64,000 nucleotides of DNA, from the NCBI RefSeq assembly GCF_023155745.1, contig NZ_JAKNUS010000010.1, forward strand, positions 62,001 to 126,000. Direction: 5' to 3'. A model generated the notes under the pieces. That model was not told the origin of the DNA. It worked only from the letters and a program-made list of their open reading frames with translations, and searched no databases. Positions within the stretch are counted from its first letter, which is position 1. Each line of letters opens with the position of its first letter. This document shows positions 50,241 to 59,524 of this stretch, piece by piece. The position numbers and the translations under genes were made by a program. The stretch comes from Microbacterium kunmingense (GTDB lineage Bacteria > Actinomycetota > Actinomycetes > Actinomycetales > Microbacteriaceae).

Positions 50241-52181
50241 GTGAGCACGAGTCAGCAGGCCGACCCGCTGATCGGACGTCTCGTCGACGGCCGATACCGG
50301 GTCCGTGCGCGCATCGCGCGCGGTGGCATGGCGACCGTGTACGTGGCCACCGACCTGAGGCTCGAGCGGCGCATCGCGCTGAAGGTGATGCACGGCCACC
50401 TCAGCGACGACTCCGTCTTCCAGAGCCGCTTCATCCAGGAGGCACGTGCCGCCGCACGGCTCGCCGACCCGCACGTGGTCAACGTCTTCGACCAGGGGCA
50501 GGACGGCGACATGGCGTATCTCGTCATGGAGTACCTCCCGGGGATCACCCTGCGCGAGCTGATGCGAGAGCAGCGACGGCTCACCATCCCGCAGACCATC
50601 ACGATCATGGATGCCGTGCTGTCGGGCCTGTCCGCAGCGCACCGCGCCGGCATCATCCACCGCGACGTCAAGCCCGAGAACGTGCTTCTGGCCGAGGACG
50701 GCCGCATCAAGATCGGCGATTTCGGACTCGCCCGCGCGGCGACGGCGAACACCGCCAGCGGCGCCCAGCTCCTCGGAACGATCGCCTACCTCGCCCCCGA
50801 GCTCGTGACACGCGGGGTCGCAGACGCACGCTCGGACATCTACGCACTCGGGATCATGCTCTACGAGATGCTCGTGGGCGAGCAGCCCTACAAGGGCGAG
50901 CAGCCGATGCAGATCGCCTTCCAGCACGCGACCGATTCGGTGCCGCGCCCGAGCGCGAAGAACCCGGGTGTCCCCGAGCAGCTGGACGAGCTCGTCCTGT
51001 GGTCGACCGAGAAGAATCCCGACGAACGACCCATGGATGCCCGGGAGATGCTCGACCGGCTGCGGGAGATCGAACGCCAGCTCGGTGTCGCGCCGCAGGT
51101 GACCAGAACGGCCGGTCGCGGCATCCCCGACGACGACGGCCTGCCCTCCGGCGAGCTCACGCAGGTGCTCCCGGCCGCGGCGACGGGGCCTGCGGCCATC
51201 GTCGGCGACACCGACAACGCCGCGCGGCTGCGCCAGGCGACCCGGCGGCGAACCGTCCGCGGCGGATGGCTCATCGCCCTGGTGCTGATCCTCGCCGCGC
51301 TGGCCGCAGGAACGGGCTGGTGGTTCGGTTCCGGTCCCGGATCCCTGGTCGCCGTGCCGGATGTCCGCGGCGCGACGTTCGCCGAAGCAGAGGCGATCCT
51401 CGGCGAAAAGTCGCTGCGCGCGGAGGAACGCGGCGAATACAGCGTCGACGTGGAGAGCGGTCTGGTGATCGAGACCGATCCTCCGGCCGGGTCCCGGCTG
51501 GATAAGGACGCGCTCGTGACGGTGGTCGTCTCCCAGGGCCCCGCCGAGGTCGCCCTCGGCAGGGTCGTCGACCTCCCCGCCGATCAGGTGCGCGAGCTCC
51601 TGGCGCAGAACGTCATCTCCACACGGACGGACGCCGAGTTCTTCACCGACGCGCCGGCCGGCACGGTGGTCGGGATGCGCATCCACCCCCGTGGCGGCGG
51701 TGACGACATCGTCTGCGACGAAGGATGCACCGCCCGACAGGCCGATGAGGCGACGCTGTTCGTCTCCCGCGGCCCGGTGCCCGACGTGGCCGGGGATTCG
51801 GTGGACGGCGCCCGGTCCGAGCTCGGCAGTGTGCAGCTCGCCGTCGGCGATCAGGTCATCGAGCAAACCAGCGACACCTACGCCGACGGCGAGGTCATCG
51901 GGATCGCCGAGCGTGACGGCGGCGGCTGGTGGCAGCCCGGCGACACGGTCACGCTCATCGTCTCCACCGGGCCTCCCCTGTTCGAGATCCCGAACGTCGT
52001 CGGCCAGACCCGAGACGGCGCCATCGCGGCGCTCGAGGACGCGGGCTTCCAGGTGGATTACGCAGTCTTCTTCGCGGCCATCCCCGACTCGCTGACCGAG
52101 GTCGTCAGCATGGATCCGGGCGCGGGAGAATTCGTCGTGCGGGGCACCAGGATCTACATCCAGCTCACCGTCACCGGCTGA
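50241..52181 (+). CDS. PASTA-domain Ser/Thr protein kinase (PknB/PknL type)
   Basis: 646 residues. The kinase domain covers about 13-275: 'YRVRARIARGGMATVYVATD' (glycine loop), 'IALKVM' (Lys), 'HRDVKPENVLLAEDGRIKIG' and 'DFGLARAATANTASG' (catalytic and metal Asp, activation loop), 'LGTIAYLAPE' and 'DARSDIYALGIMLYEML'. A juxtamembrane stretch and one transmembrane helix ('GGWLIALVLILAALAAGTGW', about 335-355) lead to four PASTA repeats outside the cell ('VPDVRGATFAEAEAIL' and later 'IPNVVGQTRDGAIAALEDAG'), which in this family bind muropeptides or lipid II. In M. tuberculosis the kinase in this neighbourhood is PknL, which has no PASTA repeats, so this one combines PknL position with PknB-like architecture. 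Confidence 0.95.
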   Translation: MSTSQQADPLIGRLVDGRYRVRARIARGGMATVYVATDLRLERRIALKVMHGHLSDDSVFQSRFIQEARAAARLADPHVVNVFDQGQDGDMAYLVMEYLPGITLRELMREQRRLTIPQTITIMDAVLSGLSAAHRAGIIHRDVKPENVLLAEDGRIKIGDFGLARAATANTASGAQLLGTIAYLAPELVTRGVADARSDIYALGIMLYEMLVGEQPYKGEQPMQIAFQHATDSVPRPSAKNPGVPEQLDELVLWSTEKNPDERPMDAREMLDRLREIERQLGVAPQVTRTAGRGIPDDDGLPSGELTQVLPAAATGPAAIVGDTDNAARLRQATRRRTVRGGWLIALVLILAALAAGTGWWFGSGPGSLVAVPDVRGATFAEAEAILGEKSLRAEERGEYSVDVESGLVIETDPPAGSRLDKDALVTVVVSQGPAEVALGRVVDLPADQVRELLAQNVISTRTDAEFFTDAPAGTVVGMRIHPRGGGDDIVCDEGCTARQADEATLFVSRGPVPDVAGDSVDGARSELGSVQLAVGDQVIEQTSDTYADGEVIGIAERDGGGWWQPGDTVTLIVSTGPPLFEIPNVVGQTRDGAIAALEDAGFQVDYAVFFAAIPDSLTEVVSMDPGAGEFVVRGTRIYIQLTVTG

Positions 52182-52237
52182 ACCCGCCACCGGCTGAACC
52201 CGCACCGGGCCGACGAAACGCCGCCGACCCCGAGGCC

Positions 52238-53575
52238 TCAGCGCTTCTCGAGCTCCTCGGCGACGAGGAACGCCAGCTCGAGGCTCTGCATGTGGTTCAG
52301 GCGCGGGTCGCAGAGCGACTCGTAGCGGGTCGCGAGCGTCGCTTCGTCGATCATCTCCGAGCCGCCGAGACACTCCGTCACGTCATCCCCGGTCAGCTCG
52401 ACGTGGATGCCGCCGGGGAAGGTCCCCACGGCACGGTGCGCCTCGAAGAATCCGCGCACCTCGTCGACGACGTCGTCGAACCGACGCGTCTTGTACCCGG
52501 TGGGTGTCGTGATGCCGTTGCCGTGCATCGGGTCGGTGACCCACAGGGGAAGCGCGCCCGAGTCGCGGACGGCTTCCAACAGCGGAGGCAGCGCGTCGCG
52601 GATCTTTCCCGCCCCCATCCTCGTGATGAAGGTCAGGCGGCCGGGCTCACGCTCCGGATCGAGCTTGTCGATCAGGGCGAGGGCGGTCTCCGGCGTCGTC
52701 GTGGGTCCGAGCTTGACCCCGATGGGGTTGCGGATCCGGGAGAAGTAGTCGATGTGCGCACCGTCGAAGTCCCGGGTGCGCTCCCCGATCCACACGAAGT
52801 GGGCCGAGGTGTTGTAGGGGGTGCCGGTGCGCGAATCGATGCGCGTCATCGGGCGCTCGTAGTCCATCAGCAGGCCCTCGTGCCCGGTGTAGAACTCCAC
52901 GCGCTTGAGCTCGTCGAAGTCGGCGCCCGCCGCCTCCATGAACTTGATCGCCCGGTCGATCTCGGTGGCGAGCCGCTCGTACTGCTGGTTGGCGGGGTTC
53001 TTGGCGAAACCCTGGTTCCAGCTGTGCACCTCGCGCAGATCCGCGAAGCCACCCTGCGTGAACGCCCGGATCAGATTGATCGTGGAGGCGGCGGTGTGGT
53101 AGCCCTTGAGCAGTCGCGCCGGGTCCGCCTTGCGGGACTCCTCGGTGAAGTCGTACCCGTTGACGATGTCGCCGCGGTAGGCCGGGAGGGTCACATCGCC
53201 GCGCGTCTCGGTGTCGCTCGAGCGCGGCTTGGCGAACTGCCCCGCCATCCGCCCCATCTTCACCACCGGCATCGACGCGCCGTAGGTGAGCACGACCGCC
53301 ATCTGCAGCACGGTCTTGATGCGGTTGCGGATCTGCTCCGCGGTCGCGCCCGCGAAGGTCTCGGCGCAGTCACCCCCCTGGAGGAGGAAAGCCTTCCCCG
53401 CGGCCGCGTGGCCGAGACGGTCGCGCAGCATGTCGACCTCGCCGGCGAAGACGAGGGGCGGAAGGGTCGCCAGCTCCGCCGAGGCCGCCGCGGCGGCGTC
53501 GAGGTCATACCACTGCGGCTGCTGTTTGATGGGCAGGGATCGCCAGTGGTCGAGACCGTCGAGGGGAGCGAGCAT
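52238..53575 (-). CDS. 3-deoxy-7-phosphoheptulonate synthase, class II
   Basis: 445 residues, plant/mycobacterial type. 'LLQGGDCAETFAGATAEQ', 'YGASMPVVKMGRMAGQFAKP' (substrate and metal residues), 'SWNQGFAKNPANQQYERL', 'HEGLLMDYERPMTR' and 'DPMHGNGITTPTGYKTRRFD' are class II signatures. It joins erythrose-4-phosphate and PEP at the entry to the shikimate pathway. M. tuberculosis aroG (Rv2178c) occupies the same place near the kinase. ATG 53575 lies 6 nt from a TAGACT box. Confidence 0.95.
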   Translation of the reverse strand: MLAPLDGLDHWRSLPIKQQPQWYDLDAAAAASAELATLPPLVFAGEVDMLRDRLGHAAAGKAFLLQGGDCAETFAGATAEQIRNRIKTVLQMAVVLTYGASMPVVKMGRMAGQFAKPRSSDTETRGDVTLPAYRGDIVNGYDFTEESRKADPARLLKGYHTAASTINLIRAFTQGGFADLREVHSWNQGFAKNPANQQYERLATEIDRAIKFMEAAGADFDELKRVEFYTGHEGLLMDYERPMTRIDSRTGTPYNTSAHFVWIGERTRDFDGAHIDYFSRIRNPIGVKLGPTTTPETALALIDKLDPEREPGRLTFITRMGAGKIRDALPPLLEAVRDSGALPLWVTDPMHGNGITTPTGYKTRRFDDVVDEVRGFFEAHRAVGTFPGGIHVELTGDDVTECLGGSEMIDEATLATRYESLCDPRLNHMQSLELAFLVAEELEKR

Positions 53576-53581
53576 CCGATC

Positions 53582-53587
53582 AGTCTA
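53582..53587 (-). promoter_or_regulatory. -10 hexamer TAGACT of the DAHP synthase gene (leaderless)
   Basis: TAGACT on the minus strand, exactly 6 nt before ATG 53575. Confidence 0.55.
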
Positions 53588-53627
53588 GCGACGCCGGAGA
53601 GCCGCCCGACGCCGCGCGGGCCTGGTG

Positions 53628-54323
53628 TTACGCCGCCCGTCCCCGAGGCACGAGACGGTCCTTGACGGTGGAGGCGTAGACGTCCTCGTACTCCTGCTCG
53701 CCCAGTCGCTGCAGCGCCACCATGATCTCGTCGGTGATCGACCGCAGGATGTACCGATCGCCCTCCATCCCTGCGAAGCGGGAGAAGTCGAGGGGTTCGC
53801 CGATCACGACCCCGACCCGCGCGACGCGCGGGATGCGGGTGCCGATCGGCATCATCGTGTCGGTGTCGACCATCACGACCGGGACCACGGGTACCCGTGC
53901 CTCCAGCGCCATACGAGCGATGCCCGTCCGGCCCCGGTAGAGCTTCCCATCGGGGCTGCGCGTGCCCTCGGGATAGATCCCGAGGAGGTCGCCTCGGCCG
54001 AGGACCTGCAGGCCCGTGTTCAGCGACGCCTCGGAGGCCTTCCCGCCCGACCTGTCGATCGGGAGCTGCCCGGTGGCCTTGAAGAAGACCCGGGTGGCCC
54101 AGCCCTTCAGCCCCCGGCCGGTGAAGTAGTCGCTCTTGGCCAGGAACGACACCGGTCGGTCGATCATCAGCGGCAGGAAGATGGAGTCGGCGAAGGAGAG
54201 GTGATTGCTGGCGAGGATCGCGGCGCCCTCGGCCGGGACGTTCCGTCGACCGACGACCCACGGTCGGAAGATGGCTTTGAGGATCGGTCCGATGACCACG
54301 TACTTCATCAGCCAGTAGAACAT
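53628..54323 (-). CDS. 1-acyl-sn-glycerol-3-phosphate acyltransferase (PlsC family)
   Basis: 231 residues. The acyltransferase motifs are 'ASNHLSFADSIFLPL' (NHxxxxD), 'GIYPEGTRSPDGKLYRGRTG' (substrate-binding EGTRS) and 'VPVVPVVMVDTD'. A short N-terminal hydrophobic stretch ('FYWLMKYVVIGPILKAIF') anchors it to the membrane. It makes phosphatidic acid or a related acylated lipid. It starts 7 nt after the ROK kinase stop and is probably co-transcribed with it. Confidence 0.93.
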   Translation of the reverse strand: MFYWLMKYVVIGPILKAIFRPWVVGRRNVPAEGAAILASNHLSFADSIFLPLMIDRPVSFLAKSDYFTGRGLKGWATRVFFKATGQLPIDRSGGKASEASLNTGLQVLGRGDLLGIYPEGTRSPDGKLYRGRTGIARMALEARVPVVPVVMVDTDTMMPIGTRIPRVARVGVVIGEPLDFSRFAGMEGDRYILRSITDEIMVALQRLGEQEYEDVYASTVKDRLVPRGRAA

Positions 54324-54329
54324 CGACCC

Positions 54330-55271
54330 TCACGCCTCCCGGCCGGCGAGGTCGGCGACGCCGATGAGACCGGCATCGTTGCCGAGTCGGGCGATCGCGA
54401 AATCTGCGACCGGGCGCTCGCCGTAGCCCGGCAGGGAGGTCTCGTAGGCCAGACGCACCGGTTCGAGGAGGATGTCGCCGAGCTGGGCCACTCCCCCGCC
54501 GATGACGAAGAGCTCGGGATCGAGGACGGCCTGGAAACCCCCGCACGCCTCGCCGAGCGCGGTGGCCACGCGCCGCAGCGCCTCGAGCGCACCCGGATCG
54601 CCGGCGAGGATGAGCTCGGAGATGACATGTCCGGTGAGTCCGCCGTGCTCCGAGCGCGCGCGGGCCAGAGTCTCGCCGATACCGCCGGAGTCGGCGATCG
54701 CGCCCGCCTCCCGCTGCAGAGCGCGACCCGAGGCGTACTGCTCAAGGCATCCGTTCTGCCCGCATCCGCACGGCAGGCCGTTGCGTGTGAACCTCATGTG
54801 ACCGAGCTCGCCGGCGATGCCGTGGCCGCCGTGGAACATCCGACCGCCGATGATGACGGCACCGCCGACGCCGGTGCCCATCGTGAGCATCACCATGTCG
54901 TCGACGGTCGAGCCGGCACCGAACCGGAACTCGGCCCATCCGGCCGCGTTGGCGTCGTTCTCGATGGTGACCGGGCGCCCGATCCCGGCTTCGAGGACGG
55001 CCTTGAGGGGTTCGTTGCGCCAGGCGATGTTGGGAGCGTGGATGACGGTGGCCTGCGCCTTGTCGATGAAGCCCGCCGCAGCGACGCCGACGGCGACCGC
55101 GTCGTATCGATCGATGTACGACCGCGCCATCGCCACGACCGCTGCGGCGAGCTCGGCGGTGTCGGCGGGCGTGTCGACGCGTCCCTTGTCGAGGATGCGA
55201 CCGTCGGAATCGACGACGCCGCCGGCGATCTTCGTTCCACCGATGTCGATCCCGACTGTGAGCACGCGCAT
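54330..55271 (-). CDS. ROK-family glucokinase
   Basis: 313 residues. 'VGIDIGGTKIAGGVVDSDGR' is the ATP-phosphate loop, 'IENDANAAGWAEFRFGAG' carries the catalytic Asp, 'HGIAGELGHMRF' the zinc His, and 'PCGCGQNGCLEQYASGRAL' the three zinc Cys. It phosphorylates glucose with ATP (or polyphosphate) in the cytoplasm; other hexoses are possible. ATG 55271 is listed. GTG 55265, two codons later, has better spacing from GGAAGGG. Confidence 0.92.
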   Translation of the reverse strand: MRVLTVGIDIGGTKIAGGVVDSDGRILDKGRVDTPADTAELAAAVVAMARSYIDRYDAVAVGVAAAGFIDKAQATVIHAPNIAWRNEPLKAVLEAGIGRPVTIENDANAAGWAEFRFGAGSTVDDMVMLTMGTGVGGAVIIGGRMFHGGHGIAGELGHMRFTRNGLPCGCGQNGCLEQYASGRALQREAGAIADSGGIGETLARARSEHGGLTGHVISELILAGDPGALEALRRVATALGEACGGFQAVLDPELFVIGGGVAQLGDILLEPVRLAYETSLPGYGERPVADFAIARLGNDAGLIGVADLAGREA

Positions 55272-55308
55272 CCCTTCCGTCCTGGGCCCCGCCCGAGGAG
55301 GCGGATCG

Positions 55309-55314
55309 AGTCTA
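55309..55314 (-). promoter_or_regulatory. -10 hexamer TAGACT of the ROK-plsC operon
   Basis: TAGACT on the minus strand, 37 nt before the ROK start, leaving room for a short leader with GGAAGGG. It is divergent from the fadD promoter. Confidence 0.45.
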
Positions 55315-55331
55315 GCCGCGGGCCTGCGCGC

Positions 55332-55360
55332 TTCGTGGCCCGATATGCCTCGACTAGAAT
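55332..55360 (+). promoter_or_regulatory. Promoter of the acyl-CoA ligase gene
   Basis: TTCGTG (55332-55337) and TAGAAT (55355-55360) are 17 bp apart. The leader of about 30 nt has a full Shine-Dalgarno GAAGGAG. Confidence 0.55.
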
Positions 55361-55399
55361 CGGAGGACACCCGACCGAATCGGTACCGAAGGAGTTGCC

Positions 55400-57226
55400 G
55401 TGATCCAATTCGATGTTCCGGCCGTGGTCCCCGCCGACCCCCAAGCCAACATCAGCGACCTCCTCGTGGAGCGCGTGAAGGCGACCCCCGAGCGTCCGCT
55501 GTTCGCCGTTCCCGAGGGCGACGGCTGGCGAGACATCACCGGCGCACAGTTCCAGTCCCAGGTCATCGCCCTGGCCAAGGGCCTCGTCGCGGCGGGCGTG
55601 GAGCCCGGCGACAAGGTCGCCTTCATCGCCCGCACGACCTACGACTGGACCCTCGTCGACTTCGCGATCTTCTTCGCCGGCGCCGTCATGGTGCCGATCT
55701 ACGAGACGAGCTCCCCCGCGCAGATCTCCTGGATCCTCGCCGACTCCGGCGCGGTCGCGGTGATCGCCGAATCCGCGGACCACGCGGGCCGCGTCGCGGA
55801 GGTCAAGGCGGAGCTTCCCCTCGTCCGGTCGGTCTGGCAGATGCACGCGGGCGACCTCGACGCCCTCGTCGCCCAGGGCAAGGACGTCACCGACGAAGAG
55901 ATCGAGCGTCGGCGCAATCTCGCGGTCGGCGCCGACATCGCCACCCTCATCTACACCTCGGGCTCGACGGGACGCCCGAAGGGGTGCGTCCTCACCCACA
56001 GCAACTTCGTCGAACTGGCACGCAACTCCGCGGTCGCACTGAACGAAGTGGTGCAGACCCCCGGAGCATCCACCCTGCTGTTCATCACCACCGCGCACGT
56101 CTTCGCGCGCTTCATCTCGATCCTGAACGTCCACGCGGGCGTGAAGACCGGGCACCAGCCCGACACCAAGCAGCTGCTGCCCGCCCTGGGATCGTTCCAG
56201 CCGACGTTCCTCCTGGCCGTGCCGCGGGTGTTCGAGAAGGTGTACAACTCCGCCGAGCAGAAGGCCGAGGCCGGCGGCAAGGGGAAGATCTTCCGCGCCG
56301 CCGCCCACGCCGCGATCGAGCACTCCGCCCTGCTGCAGGACGGCAAGAAGATCCCGCTCGGCCTGCGGCTGAAGTTCCGCCTGTTCGACCGTCTGGTCTA
56401 CAGCAAGCTCCGCGCCGCCATGGGCGGACGGGTCACGTACGCCGTGTCGGGCTCCGCTCCGCTCGGCGAGCGGCTGGGTCACTTCTTCCACAGCCTCGGC
56501 GTCGTCATCCTCGAGGGCTACGGACTGACCGAGACCACGGCGCCCGCGACGGTCAACCTCGCGACCAAGTCGAAGATCGGCACGGTCGGTCCGGCTCTCC
56601 CGGGTGTGAGCGTCCGCCTCGCCGACGACGGCGAGATCGAGGTGCGCGGCATCAACGTCTTCAAGGAGTACTGGCGCAACCCCGAGGCCACCGCCGCCGC
56701 GTTCGACGACGGCTGGTTCAAGACCGGAGACATCGGCTCGTTCGATGCCGAGGGGTTCTTGAAGATCACGGGCCGCAAGAAGGAGATCATCGTCACCGCG
56801 GGCGGCAAGAACGTCGCCCCCGCGGCCCTGGAGGATCCGATCCGCGCGAACCCCATCGTCGGCCAGGTCGTGGTCGTCGGCGATCAGAAGCCCTTCATCT
56901 CCGCCCTCGTCACGCTCGACCCCGAGATGCTGCCGACGTGGCTGGCCAACAACGGCCTGCCCGGTGACATGTCGCTGGCCGACGCGGCGAAGAACGAGAA
57001 GGTGCGCGCCGAGGTCCAGCGCGCCGTCGACAACGCCAACACGACGGTTTCCCGTGCGGAATCCATCCGCAAGTTCACGATCCTGCCCTCGGAGTGGACG
57101 GAGGCCAGCGGTCACCTCACCCCGAAGATGAGCATCAAGCGGCACACGATCGTGGCGGACTTCGCCGCAGAGATCGAGGAGATCTACTCCGCGCCGGTGA
57201 ACACCACGAACGTCTCGATCCCCTGA
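55400..57226 (+). CDS. Long-chain fatty acid-CoA ligase (FadD15-like)
   Basis: 608 residues of the AMP-forming adenylate family. 'TLIYTSGSTGRPKGCVLTHS' is the P-loop, 'ILEGYGLTETTAPATVNLAT' the adenine motif, and 'GWFKTGDIGSFDAEGFLKIT' with 'GRKKEIIVTAGGKNVAPAAL' the hinge and C-terminal lid with the catalytic Lys region. It activates long-chain fatty acids to acyl-CoA, matching its plsC neighbour. GTG 55400 has GAAGGAG 4-6 nt upstream. Its stop codon TGA is also the first three bases of a 14-bp tandem repeat array. Confidence 0.94.
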   Translation: MIQFDVPAVVPADPQANISDLLVERVKATPERPLFAVPEGDGWRDITGAQFQSQVIALAKGLVAAGVEPGDKVAFIARTTYDWTLVDFAIFFAGAVMVPIYETSSPAQISWILADSGAVAVIAESADHAGRVAEVKAELPLVRSVWQMHAGDLDALVAQGKDVTDEEIERRRNLAVGADIATLIYTSGSTGRPKGCVLTHSNFVELARNSAVALNEVVQTPGASTLLFITTAHVFARFISILNVHAGVKTGHQPDTKQLLPALGSFQPTFLLAVPRVFEKVYNSAEQKAEAGGKGKIFRAAAHAAIEHSALLQDGKKIPLGLRLKFRLFDRLVYSKLRAAMGGRVTYAVSGSAPLGERLGHFFHSLGVVILEGYGLTETTAPATVNLATKSKIGTVGPALPGVSVRLADDGEIEVRGINVFKEYWRNPEATAAAFDDGWFKTGDIGSFDAEGFLKITGRKKEIIVTAGGKNVAPAALEDPIRANPIVGQVVVVGDQKPFISALVTLDPEMLPTWLANNGLPGDMSLADAAKNEKVRAEVQRAVDNANTTVSRAESIRKFTILPSEWTEASGHLTPKMSIKRHTIVADFAAEIEEIYSAPVNTTNVSIP

Positions 57227-57335
57227 CACACGACGGCTGACACACGACGGCTGACACACGACGGCTGACACACGACGGCTGACACACGACGGCTGACACA
57301 CGACGGCTGACACACGACGGCTGACACACGACGGC
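57224..57335 (+). repeat. Eight perfect 14-bp tandem repeats after the fadD stop
   Basis: TGACACACGACGGC is repeated eight times without a single change, starting at 57224, 57238, 57252, 57266, 57280, 57294, 57308 and 57322. A ninth partial unit TGACAC (57336-57341) merges into the terminator stem. The first unit begins with the fadD stop codon. There are no spacers, so it is not a CRISPR array. Confidence 0.97.
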
Positions 57336-57387
57336 TGACACGAGCCGGGTCAACGCCGCTTCGCGGCGGTGATCCGGCTCGTGTCAG
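57335..57387. terminator. 25-bp bidirectional terminator stem between fadD and def
   Basis: The left arm 57335-57359 pairs with 57363-57387 around TTCG, with only one wobble and one mismatch in 25 positions. The def stop codon (57386-57384) lies inside the right arm. The arm ends CTGACAC/GTGTCAG equal the start of the upstream repeat unit. It would fold the same way in both convergent transcripts. No long T tract follows. Confidence 0.85.
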
Positions 57388-57875
57388 AACCAGTCGGACT
57401 CGCGCACCTCTCGCATCGCGATCTTCCGGTCCTCGGGCCGCAGGCGCGAGAGGTAGAGCATGCCGTCGAGATGATCGGTCTCGTGCTGGAGCGCCTGCGC
57501 CAGCAGGCCTTCGCCCTCGATGATGCGCTCGGCGCCGTCGAGGTCGATCCCGCGCACCCGGGCATACGGGTGCCGCAGGGCGTCATGCCAGAGGCCCGGA
57601 ACCGACAGGCAGCCCTCTCCCGTCGGGACGGGGTCGCCCGAGACCTCCTCCAGCACCGGGTTGAGGATGTAGCCGATGTCGCCGTCGATGTTGTAGCTGA
57701 AGGCGCGCAGCGGCACCCCGATCTGCGGCGCGGCCACGCCTGCCCGACCCGGGAGCTCCACGGTGTCGAGGAGATCCTGGACGAGGGCGCGGACGCCGTC
57801 GTCGATCGTGATGATCGGCGCGCTCGGCGCGCGGAGCACGGGGTCGCCGAAGAGGCGGATGGGTCGGACCGTCAT
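57384..57875 (-). CDS. def: Peptide deformylase
   Basis: 163 residues. The three family motifs are complete: [14 protein letters not shown] (motif 1), [10 protein letters not shown] (motif 2, with the metal Cys) and [13 protein letters not shown] (motif 3, HExxH). It removes the formyl group from nascent proteins using Fe or Zn. ATG 57875 gives the normal N-terminus '[16 protein letters not shown]'; the longer frame to 57941 would overlap the MinD-like gene. It starts 10 nt after that gene's stop. Confidence 0.96.
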   Translation of the reverse strand: MTVRPIRLFGDPVLRAPSAPIITIDDGVRALVQDLLDTVELPGRAGVAAPQIGVPLRAFSYNIDGDIGYILNPVLEEVSGDPVPTGEGCLSVPGLWHDALRHPYARVRGIDLDGAERIIEGEGLLAQALQHETDHLDGMLYLSRLRPEDRKIAMREVRESDWF

Positions 57876-57885
57876 CGGATCGCGC

Positions 57886-59466
57886 TCACGCGGCCGGGGC
57901 GAGGGACCGCAGGCCCTCGACGACGGTCGCCGCGAGCTCACGTGCCGCCAGCCGGGTCGCCGGCTGGAGGTCGCGGAACGTGATGGCGCTCCCCGCGGCG
58001 ATCTGAGGGTCGAAAGGCATCCGGATCACCGCGCGCACGCGGCTTCGGAAATGCGTCTCGAGCTCATCGGGGCGCACCACCGGGGGGCCGGGACGAGAGT
58101 TGTTCAGCACCACGACGGCATTCTTCACCAGCTCGGCGTATCCGTTGGTCTCGAGCCAGGTGAGCGTCTCCGATGCCAGGCGCGCCTCGTCGACGCTGAG
58201 GCCCGCCACGACGACGAGCTGGTCGGCGAGATCGAGCGTCGCGCCCATCACGGAATGGACGATGCCGGTGCCGGTGTCGGTGAGCACGATGGAGTAGTAG
58301 TGCGCGGCGAGCGTGGCGACATCGTGGTAGTCGCGATCGCTGAAGGCCTCGGAGACCCGGGGATCGGCGTCGGAGGCGAGGACATCGAGGCGGGTCTCGT
58401 CGCGGGCGACGATCTGCGAGATGTCGTTGTAGCCGGTCACCTCGGCACGGGCGCGGGCGAGATCGCGGACCGTCTTGCCGTTCGCCCGGGCGATGCGCTC
58501 GGCGAGGGTTCCGCGGTCGGGATTGGCATCCACCGCGATGACGCGGTCATCGCGGGCGTCGGCCAGGGCCATGCCGAGGAGGGTGGTGACGGTCGTCTTG
58601 CCGACCCCTCCCTTGCGCGACAGGACGGGGACGAATCGGGCGCCGCCGGTCAGGGGTGCTCCGATTCGGCGATCGAGCTCCTTGCGCGCCCGGGCGCGCT
58701 TGCTGTCGCCGAGGTTCACGCGGCGCCCGGTGAGGGAGTAGACGAGGTGGCGCCACACGCCCTCGGGCTCAGACCGGACGAGGTGGCGCTGATCGAGCAG
58801 ACGATCGGGCGTGAGGAGGTCGGGGGTCTCCCGCCCGCCCTCGAACTCGCCGAGGCGCTTGGACGACAGGGTGACCTCGCTGCGGGTGGTCACGCGCTCC
58901 GCAGCCTGGGTGCGCGCGGGGCGCTCGGGCTGATCGGGATGCTGCAGCTGCCACCGGGTCCCGGGGACGGAGCCCGTGCGCGTCGTCACCGGGGCGGCCT
59001 CCGCGCGGGATGTCGGCGTCGCCCCGGTCGCGATCGGGACGGCCGCGGCGGGTGCCGCCGCTTCGGGCGCGTCCTCGACGATGTCGGCGTCGACGTGGTC
59101 GGGGTGCACCGCCGCGACATCGGCGGAGGCGTCCGATGCGGAGGGGTGCTCGTCCTCGACGATCTCGGCTTCCGCGGTCTCGGCCGGAGGCTCGATGGCG
59201 ACGGGACCGGTCAGCACGGACGCCGTGCCCGCGGCATCCCTCCCCTCATCGGCGCCGATCTGGTCGATCACCGGCGGGATCTCGTCGTTCACGACGTCCT
59301 GGTCGTCGAGAGCGTCGTCATCGGTCGGCGAAGGGAGGATGACGCTGACCTGGGCGGTCTGACCGCTCAGGACTCCGAGGGCGGTGGTGTCGATGCTGAC
59401 GGTGTCGGGGAGGACGCCGTTCTCATCGTCGTCCTCGGGCGTTTCATCGAAGGCGTCGGGCGTCAC
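57886..59466 (-). CDS. MinD/ParA-like ATPase with long acidic N-terminal extension
   Basis: 526 residues. About 260 N-terminal residues are acidic and Ala/Val/Pro-rich with no visible fold; they end near '[20 protein letters not shown]'. The ATPase domain then shows the deviant Walker A '[20 protein letters not shown]', '[17 protein letters not shown]', '[20 protein letters not shown]' (switch region) and '[10 protein letters not shown]'. Relatives occur near type VII secretion genes and as orphan genes in Actinobacteria. No secretion genes are in view. GTG 59466 has AGGAG 8 nt upstream. Confidence 0.88.
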   Translation of the reverse strand: MTPDAFDETPEDDDENGVLPDTVSIDTTALGVLSGQTAQVSVILPSPTDDDALDDQDVVNDEIPPVIDQIGADEGRDAAGTASVLTGPVAIEPPAETAEAEIVEDEHPSASDASADVAAVHPDHVDADIVEDAPEAAAPAAAVPIATGATPTSRAEAAPVTTRTGSVPGTRWQLQHPDQPERPARTQAAERVTTRSEVTLSSKRLGEFEGGRETPDLLTPDRLLDQRHLVRSEPEGVWRHLVYSLTGRRVNLGDSKRARARKELDRRIGAPLTGGARFVPVLSRKGGVGKTTVTTLLGMALADARDDRVIAVDANPDRGTLAERIARANGKTVRDLARARAEVTGYNDISQIVARDETRLDVLASDADPRVSEAFSDRDYHDVATLAAHYYSIVLTDTGTGIVHSVMGATLDLADQLVVVAGLSVDEARLASETLTWLETNGYAELVKNAVVVLNNSRPGPPVVRPDELETHFRSRVRAVIRMPFDPQIAAGSAITFRDLQPATRLAARELAATVVEGLRSLAPAA

Positions 59467-59524
59467 TGCGGGTCTCCTGGAACAGGCACATCACTGCGCA
59501 CTCACGGTGAGGCGCCGTTACAGG

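Noticed and set aside
57224..57335. Possible CRISPR array
   Set aside because: Units are 14 bp with no spacers and no cas genes nearby. It is a simple tandem repeat.
57135..57353. Small minus-strand protein made of SAVVCQPSCVSRRV-type repeats
   Set aside because: The frame exists only because a 14-bp repeat stays open in this phase; there is no start signal, and the peptide is a by-product of the array.
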